This document shows positions 57,262-64,000 of a stretch of 64,000 nt of DNA, piece by piece. This stretch comes from Carposina sasakii (Eukaryota; Arthropoda; Insecta; Lepidoptera; Carposinidae). The DNA is taken from positions 10,797,115-10,861,114 of the forward strand of contig CP053161.1 of assembly GCA_014607495.2 (NCBI GenBank). The letters run 5' to 3'. The notes beneath the pieces are model-generated. The model ran no database searches. It saw nothing but the letters and a program-made list of their open reading frames with translations, and had not been told where the DNA came from. Made by a program: the position numbers and the translations under genes. The number at the start of each line of letters is the position of its first letter. Within the stretch, counting starts at the first letter, position 1.

Positions 57262-60200
57262 CCCGAAATGATAATCATAAAGACCCCACAGTCACATTTA
57301 GTAGCCAACCAATCAGATTATGGCGTGATGACGTGATATTATAAAAGTCAGAACAACGGCACTACGTGATTGGTCGAATAGATCAAATTGAAAACTCACA
57401 CTAGCTCTTTGGTACTCGTAGAACAATAATTAAAGCATAGAAGGCGCTTCGTGACGTTAAAAGCGTACGAGGGCTGTTTGATAAGTCCTTTTAAAAACTA
57501 TTTGTAAAACCTTTTTTCTGGTAAATGGCGTTAACACTGGCAGGCACAATCTTTCAAATGAAGACTGTCAAAAATTCAGCAAAAAAAACCAAGTTTTTGT
57601 CAGTATAACCATTGTTTAACTGTGATCACTCGTAAATATTCAACAACTATGGAAAAAACTGAATTTCGTGCCGTTATAAAACATTTTTTTATGAAGGGTT
57701 GCAGTGCTGCCACAATAAAAACTGAACTTGATTCTGTTCATGGCACTAACGCACCAACGTTGCAGACTGTTTATAACTGGATAAATGATTTTAAACGTGG
57801 TCGGTCAAGCACATCTGATGCTCCACGCTCTGGTCGCCCAATCGAAGTCACTACTGAGGATGTTGTTGAAGAAGTCCATAATATTGTACTCGACGACCGC
57901 CGAGTGAAGGTGCGTGAAATAGCTGAGAACACAGGCATCTCCACTGATCATAAAATCCTGCATGAAGATTTGGGTATGACAAAGCTGTCTGCACGATAGG
58001 TGCCACGTTTGTTGACAATCGAACAAAAACACGAAAGAAAGCGAATTTCAAAACTGTGTTTGGATATGATGAAGCGTAATCCTCGGAATTTTTTGAGTCG
58101 ATTTGTCACTGTGGACGAAACTTGGGTCCATCATTATACACCTGAATCAAAACAGCAATCAAAACAATGGATGGCGACTGGTGAACGTGCCCCAAAGAAG
58201 GCCAAAACTGTTTTGTCGGCTGGAAAGGTCATGGCGACAGTCTTCTAGGATGGCGAAGGAATCATTATGATTGATTACTTGGAAAAGGGAAAGACTATCA
58301 CTGGCCGTTATTACGCAGAGTTATTGGACCGTTTTAATGCCGAATTGTTGGAAAAACGACCAAAATTGTCCCCCAAGAAAGTCCTCTTTCATCAAGACAA
58401 TGCCCCAGTGCACACGTCAACTATTGCAATGGCCAAAATCCACGAGTTGGGCTTCGAACTGGTTCCGCATGCTTCGTATTCGCCGGATCTAGCTCCGTGC
58501 GATTATTACCTATTCCCAAATCTGAAAAGATGGCTTGGAGGGCAAAAATTTTTGACAAATGAGGACTGCATCGCTGGTGTAAACGCCTATTTTGAAGACC
58601 TCGACAAAACGTATTTTTTGGAGGGGATAAAAAAATTGGAAACTCGCTGGAACAAGTGTTTGGCCCTCAAAGGAGACTATGTTGAGAAATAAATGTAAAT
58701 TGTTTAAAAAAAATTTACTTTTTAAAACGACTTATCAAACAGCCCTCGTAGGTACCCTGTCGTCATTATACAAAAAATGCGATGAACAAAGTCATAGACA
58801 AGAACTTGACACGTTATATAGCTTTTTAACTTTGTATCATCCAAAGGTAGTCAAGGAGCAAAGCAAAGATAACCAAATTGATGTTTGCTTTGTGTGACGT
58901 TTAGCATTTTGAGGTACCTGCATCTGTCTCTTTCTTACTGTTATGACTTGAGTGATGAATTTTTCATCACATTTACTAAATCATGAGGTAAGTATTAATA
59001 ATAACAATAACCATAAAAATCACATTTACCGTAACATATATAAGAAAAAAGAGACAACTACATTAGTTAAAATTCAGTTACTTATATGCTTTAGTCATTG
59101 TTCTGAGGGTAGTAATAATATTTATCTACCATTTCGAAACTCACCCAACGACCCAAAAAAGGTAAGGCTCGGTAGTTTTCTTAACAACAGTACTTTGGGC
59201 TAGTATAGAGGGCGGCACTTGAAACAATAAGCCGCATTCCTTTACAGCCACTAGTATTTTGTTTAGTGGTTGCGAGGGGGCGTGGTTACTTTTGAATCTG
59301 AAACAACCAAGGAACTTTAACATATTCTACAAACTGGAATGTACATAAGAAATTAATAAAGTATGCAAACATATCGCCTCTTCGAAGAACAACGTGATAT
59401 TTTATAAACCACTACTTTATGAGAAGTTACGCTGTTCTGGCGAAGAGGCGATATACGCGCAGCTGCATTTCCAAAAAGGGGGTAGCCAGAACTGCAGGAT
59501 CATAAGGGAGATTCCAAAGCCACGTTTATCATAGCGGGGACAGATGTTAATAAATAAATAAATATTCACACACTTCACAACACATTGACCTAGTCCCACA
59601 CTAAGGTCTTGTGTCTCAATAATCAGTGGCAAGTTGCTAGCTCATGCCCGAGCTGGTAATTTATTACGCTATATTACCTTATATTATGCTGCAACATGTC
59701 ATGTATCCGTCTACAAGCAGACCGGAATGTTTGCACGATGTACGAATACACCGCGTTATTAGCTCGAGCCTCGATATTCTTCACTGGAGCCAATAAGATG
59801 CCCTTTTCCGATTCCAACTGTACGTAATGGAATAACACGTTTTCATCGCCCGCTGTTATTCTGCGAACGTAAAGAAAAACTATGTAAAAAACTGAATATG
59901 AGTGAAGACTAGATAACCTCATTTATTTAAAAAAACCCGACAGTGTAAAAATTTTGACCTATTGTCACTTTCAGGACTAATCTAATGATACCTCCGTTGA
60001 GACTTTAGGAGCGTGCTAAAGAAATACAGGGTGATTTTTGGTCGTCAACGTTCCCGAAAACTACGGAATCTCCTCATCATCACGATCATTTTTCTCCATG
60101 GAAGCATACCTGGGAAGTGTCTGGTTTCCAAAATATTAGGGTCCAAAGTTGAGTAAATAGACTGCGTTTTTCTGCATAAATGCACATAGACGCGCGTAGC

Positions 60201-63124
60201 AGGATTTTTTCACGAAAAATAATTAATATCTGTCTATAAAAAAACTAACATAAACACTAGACACTATAAATTTCGCACGATCAAGGAATTTAAATTTTTT
60301 TTTCAAAAAAAAAAAAAATTCCCAGCATTTTTTTTGGCATAAACTTACTTTATTTCATGTATAGAATACGTACCCTTCGTTAAAGGTGGCCACAAAGAAA
60401 CATCCTGTATACCTACATCCTACATACATACCTATACACTTGAAATACATAACGCTCCTTTTGGCGTAGTCGGGTAAAAAAGCTACATTCGTGTGTATTT
60501 TTTAAAGTTAATGATATATCTAGTATTTACATACCTATGTGTTGCTGCTTGATTAATATTATTAAGCAATGATTTCCTTATATCTGATAGGTCTATACTG
60601 CTACTGACTCTGCTGCCGTCCTTAAAACAAATAAACATTCCTTTATGAAAGAAAATGTAAAGACGGGTAAATAAAAGGTCCACAGCAGGCAAGAATCAGA
60701 CAGTGATTACAAGACTAGTTGTCGCTGGCGGAATCGTGTCACGAATGCGGCGTGCACTTGCTTATAAAGGCTAATGGATCGTTATTATAGTCCAATCCGA
60801 CATAAGGTAAACGTAATGTAATGTAACGTAATGTAATATATGCACAGAAATCGCCAACTGTAAAAATAAGACATAGTAGGGCTGCGCTTCCACCAGAGAT
60901 GTTACATCGTTGCTAATCCGCCTATGGGTTATACCTATGAAATGTGGCTGTACGATATCCTTGGTGATCCAGCAGTTCTGCAGTGGCAGAGTGCAGAGGC
61001 ATCCTCCCGTCCACTCACACATACTTATAAGTTTCGATGTCGCATTGTTTCGCATTTGATAATGTTTAATTAGGAAAGAGCCTTGCTGGCTACCCCATTT
61101 TGGGAGGTATAGGTGTCGGCTATCCGGCTCGAAGGATCATATGTTAATTGTATAATTATATACATACATACATACATATAATCGCGCCTTTATCCTTTAC
61201 GGGGTAGGCAGAGCACCAAAGGCCGATAGAACCACTTTTGAGGGTATAATTGAGATGTACAAGTTCGGTTAGTAGTGACAGGTGGTCAGCCCATCGCCTA
61301 AAAAACACCAAGACCCTCTTGTCCCTCTACTGACTTGTACAATATGCCCGGGAAGAGAAGCAGCTGTAGTATTATACGTTATTTTTTCACTCCCAGAGCA
61401 GCATAGAAGAAGTGTATAATTACATGATGTAATAAATAGAAATTGATTTATAGAAAGAATCTTGTTTCATTGACTTGTTGATAGTAATGACAATTTGAAT
61501 GTGAAGTGAAACCAAAGAGAAGATTGAAGGACGCGCACCATGCAGGATGTGACCGAACAATAGGTATTCCACTCAGGTGATATCATCGAATCAATGACAT
61601 ATTTATTTGAAGGTGATTTTAGGCTACCAAATATACAGTGTGTAAGTGACAGCCAGGCAAATACTAAACAAGTACCATTGTGTTGAGTTATACGACAGTG
61701 TTATTACTCGCAGGAAATGTATTTTTGGTTTGATTATCAGTAATCTTTGCTCTCCGCGCCAATTGTATCGGGTGATCCTGTGACTAGTTAAATGGGCTTA
61801 TTGGTTATTGTGTGACATATTGCTGTTTGGATGTTTGGATCACTTGTGACTCTCCATTAGGGTTGATCAATTATTTGAACTTTTTTGGGTAAACTTATTT
61901 TTGAAAATATTTTTTTGATTAAAATTTTATTTTTACGCCATTATCTAAGGCCTAATTAAATTAACCAAACTTTTTTCCCTGAAAATATGAAAAAAATATC
62001 GGAAAATTTCGGAATATTCCTGCGAAAATTTTCAGTGTTTTTCGCCGCAGAATGATGGTCTGAAGTCATGGTATAAATATTTGCCTGGATGTCACAAACA
62101 CCCTGTATAATTTTACTAGTGGACGCCCGCGACTCTGTCCGCGTGGACTAACAAAATGCAAAATTATCCGGGATAAAAACTTTTTTCCGGGATAAAAAGT
62201 AGCCTATATGTTAAGTGGGACCTGTCACAATATATTCCTAAAAACTGCATCGAAATCAGTTCAGCTGTTTCTGATATTAGCGTGCACAAATGCACAGACA
62301 AACCGACAAAAAATCCAAAAATCATTCTTTTGTGTACTATTGTGTTGATTGCGTCTCCTATAATATTTTTTCTCATATATCTTCCATGTACAGACAGCAA
62401 TCCGTTACATTTTGTTATATGTATAGAAGATATAGATTAGGGTCCCCTTAAAATATTTATTTTAGTAAATAAATATATTTTATTGCATTGTATTTCTCAC
62501 CTGTCTATCCCAGTCAGAATCAGAGCCGGAAGAATCACGTCGGTTCCTCTCCGCTCGCCTTCCTTGCACGCGATCGTCGCTTATTTCACTAAAATAAATA
62601 GCTAGTTTAGTTACAGGACATTCAAGTCAAATATGATATATGTACTTTAAAAAATTATCTGGAATAACATTTTACGTTATAACAATAAATAATGTGGAGA
62701 GCATCTATTAAAGACGTAAGCAACTATTGTTCAAATCCAATTTGTTACATTATTACACATAAGTATAAAAATTAATTTCATATCTATCTATCATTAAAAC
62801 TAGAATTTTTTTTTCAGTCTGTCTTTGGGGCAAGGAAAGGTGGAAACGCTTTTTTATCGGTCTCCAGAGAATAAGCTGCACTTGTAAAGAAAAAGAAATA
62901 CTTTAAATTGTGGGTAGTCATAACAACTCACCTATTACTCTTCAAACTATTGGAATCCTCAGAATAGCTGACATCCACACTGGAATGCCGGTATGATTTC
63001 CCTCCATTGTACCACTGGTACATACCGCTGTACGGCTCTGATTGGTTGATCTGTTCTGACGAGTTGTGACGTCGTTTGTCTTTCGGTAGTTTGAGGGTAG
63101 ATGTCTTTTGTTCTTGTTTTACAG
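56932..63124 (-). CDS. INTU: inturned (planar cell polarity effector), last six coding exons
   Basis: Inturned is a PDZ protein of the CPLANE group; with Fuzzy it acts downstream of Frizzled in planar polarity and in cilium formation. Exons: 62932-63124, 62501-62588, 60535-60620, 59678-59860, 59145-59297, 56932-57037. All borders are GT/AG and every phase matches: 809 nt with no internal stop. Recognition rests on the C-terminal core: [29 protein letters not shown], the split FWVVG-R, and [20 protein letters not shown], matching the animal INTU C-terminus as I know it. The first two exons here are a Ser/Arg/Asp-rich linker ([11 protein letters not shown]). The PDZ region and N-terminus lie off the right edge. 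The last intron holds a mariner. OGT lies downstream on the same strand, 3.7 kb away. Confidence 0.85.
57222..57258. repeat. (TA)n microsatellite in the last inturned intron
   Basis: About 18 uninterrupted AT repeats, between the last exon and the mariner. Confidence 0.9.
57468..58748 (+). mobile_element. Mariner transposon, 1281 bp, in inturned's last intron
   Basis: Terminal inverted repeats CGAGGGCTGTTTGATAAGTC and GACTTATCAAACAGCCCTCG are perfect over 20 bp, with one change in the next few. TA flanks both sides (57466-57467, 58749-58750). It runs opposite to inturned. Full length, with one transposase frame interrupted by two stops. Confidence 0.95.
57649..58692 (+). pseudogene. Mariner transposase with two TAG stops
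   Basis: One reading frame of 347 codons starting [17 protein letters not shown], with no frameshift. It has the N-terminal DNA-binding helices ([16 protein letters not shown]), then the DD34D catalytic landmarks [12 protein letters not shown] (first Asp), [10 protein letters not shown] (second Asp) and [17 protein letters not shown] (third). Two in-frame TAG codons, at 57997-57999 and 58246-58248, split it. Both lie where mariner proteins normally have Trp, so each is explained by one G-to-A change. The element is therefore probably non-autonomous but could be mobilised in trans, since its ends are intact. Confidence 0.92.
59145..59297 (-). CDS. INTU: inturned exon, second from last
   Basis: GTTTCAG before [20 protein letters not shown], then [14 protein letters not shown] and EPYLFWVVG, ending GG before GTGAGT. 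153 nt in matching phase. Confidence 0.87.
59455..59545 (-). repeat. R1 family fragment in an inturned intron
   Basis: Contains CAGAACTGCAGGATCATAAG and CACGTTTATCATAGCGGG, the reverse of the R1 distal half. Confidence 0.45.
59678..59860 (-). CDS. INTU: inturned exon with FHYVQLE core
   Basis: TTCGCAG before [20 protein letters not shown], then [20 protein letters not shown] and a helical end [16 protein letters not shown]. Donor GTAATA is weaker than the others. Confidence 0.87.
60024..60411 (-). mobile_element. Family A element in an inturned intron
   Basis: ATACAGGGTGATTTTTGGTC on the left, CATCCTGTAT on the right, with the conserved core and an A/T-run near 60295-60318. Longest uninterrupted copy. 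Confidence 0.7.
60535..60620 (-). CDS. INTU: inturned exon, Ser-rich linker
   Basis: GTTTTAAG before [20 protein letters not shown] and NINQAATH, 86 nt, GTATGT donor. Phase fits both neighbours. Confidence 0.8.
60880..61080. repeat. MITE-like fragment, CTTCCACCAGAGATG family
   Basis: GGGCTGCGCTTCCACCAGAG resembles the ends at 25016 and 51766. The partner end is unclear. Confidence 0.35.
61090..62100. other. inturned intron sequence, no separate feature
   Basis: AT-rich intron sequence; short (ATAC)n-like stretch near 61160-61180. Confidence 0.4.
62113..62440 (+). repeat. Interspersed repeat, GTGGACGCCCGCGACTC family
   Basis: ACTAGTGGACGCCCGCGACT, then TTAAGTGGGACCTGTCACAA and a GTATAGAAGATATAG tail; matches 35318-35650 almost throughout. 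Confidence 0.6.
62501..62588 (-). CDS. INTU: inturned exon, basic/acidic linker
   Basis: TATTTTAG before [20 protein letters not shown] and GSDSDWDRQ, then GTGAGA. 88 nt. Confidence 0.8.
62932..63124 (-). CDS. INTU: inturned exon, most 5' one in the window
   Basis: TTTTCAG before [20 protein letters not shown], then [20 protein letters not shown] and [11 protein letters not shown], ending at GTGAGT. It begins mid-codon, so at least one more exon lies to the right. Confidence 0.8.
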
Positions 63125-63613
63125 CTGAAAATGGTTAGAGTAACTTTGTGCTATGGCCAGGTCCAAGCGTCCAACAGAGCATATAGCATAGAGCATATAA
63201 TCTTGTCCAAAACAATCTCTCCATACGTGGAAGGTTGGACAGAAAATAGGGATGTTGGACGATCTTGTGGAGCCGGCATTATGTAGGCATGCTTGCAGAA
63301 AGAATGGAGAATAATGTATAGACATATATGACGCTTTAAAATTAAACACAACTTCCTTTCCTACACGAGACTAATAAATAAGGCCACGGAAAATCCTTAC
63401 ACTTGGTTTACATATCATCCTCAAAACAGTGTACTTAATAAAAAGGTACCGTAACATTGGGGTACTTTTTAGCCCTGGGGATTAACTTTGGCCCAGAACA
63501 AAACTAACTGCAATAGCGGTTAGACTTCATCTTGTGACTTGACGCACACGCTATTGGAGCAAACGTGTAACTCGTATCGATTTATTCGAAAAATAATGGT
63601 ACTTTGTCTAATA

Positions 63614-63874
63614 TATACAGGGTGTAACAGAAAGGGTATGTTAAGCGAAAAGCTGTATAAATAGCCCACTATAGAGAACCTATTTCCAGAAACTCGAAAT
63701 CACATTTTTATTTTTCAAGATTGTATGAAAATTCCTGAGATATTTAAAAATTCTCCATACTATCGGGAAAAATAAACATGTGATTTCGGATCTCAAATTT
63801 TGTGGATAGGTTCTCTATAGTGGGCTTATTACATAGCTTTTCGCTTAACATACCCTTTTTGTTACACCTGTATA
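63614..63874. mobile_element. Foldback MITE, ACAGGGTGTAACA family
   Basis: TACAGGGTGTAACAGAAAGG...TTAAGCGAAAAGCT mirrors AGCTTTTCGCTTAACATACC...TGTTACACCTGTA. Inner arms CACTATAGAGAACCTAT and AGGTTCTCTATAGTG also pair, so the arms exceed 60 bp. Related to 46803-47060. Confidence 0.7.
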
Positions 63875-64000
63875 TATAGCCATCAATATAGTTGCTTCTC
63901 GTGATCTCGTCGATAAATAAATTAGACAGCCGTATAGGACGGTCGGTTAAACAGTTTTACGATAATGAAACAGTTACTGTCTGCCTTGGGCCAATGTTGA

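Overview
This is an insect nuclear window, almost certainly from a moth or butterfly. Genes carry GT-AG introns, most of the DNA is AT-rich and gene-poor, and it is packed with mobile-element families of lepidopteran type (tRNA-headed SINEs, palindromic MITEs, non-LTR 3' ends with GAT tails, a BEL/Pao retrotransposon, a mariner). Three protein-coding genes are certain, all on the minus strand.

Layout. 1-16300: no certain gene; degenerate repeats, LINE fragments, several inverted-repeat elements (one a perfect 74-bp-arm hairpin at 8679-8831) and a SINE. 16302-24305: a complete, very young BEL/Pao element whose 1194-bp LTRs look identical and are flanked by TGTAT duplications; it sits in the 3' UTR of an older LINE. 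26070-29828: an intact single-exon Toll-family receptor with a CpG-rich stretch upstream. 30100-37600: repeats, two weak candidate exons, and a cluster of small hairpins near the OGT 3' end.

37625-53198: the complete coding sequence of O-GlcNAc transferase (OGT; super sex combs in Drosophila), reconstructed as ten exons with matching phases and GT/AG borders, 1058 codons plus stop. Its last intron is mostly a 27/29-bp minisatellite of about 1.34 kb that runs up to the splice donor of exon 9. 53513-54419: an inverted-repeat element upstream of the OGT start. 56932-63124: the last six coding exons of inturned (INTU, planar cell polarity/ciliogenesis effector); the 5' exons lie beyond the right edge. 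Its last intron holds a 1281-bp mariner in the opposite orientation, with two in-frame TAG stops.

The three genes are unrelated in function (membrane receptor, nucleocytoplasmic glycosyltransferase, cytoplasmic polarity/cilium effector), and nothing here suggests coordinated expression. The strongest second-look items are the perfect hairpin, the minisatellite at the OGT donor, the young BEL element with one frameshift and a duplicated U3, and a conserved core shared by otherwise divergent non-autonomous elements.
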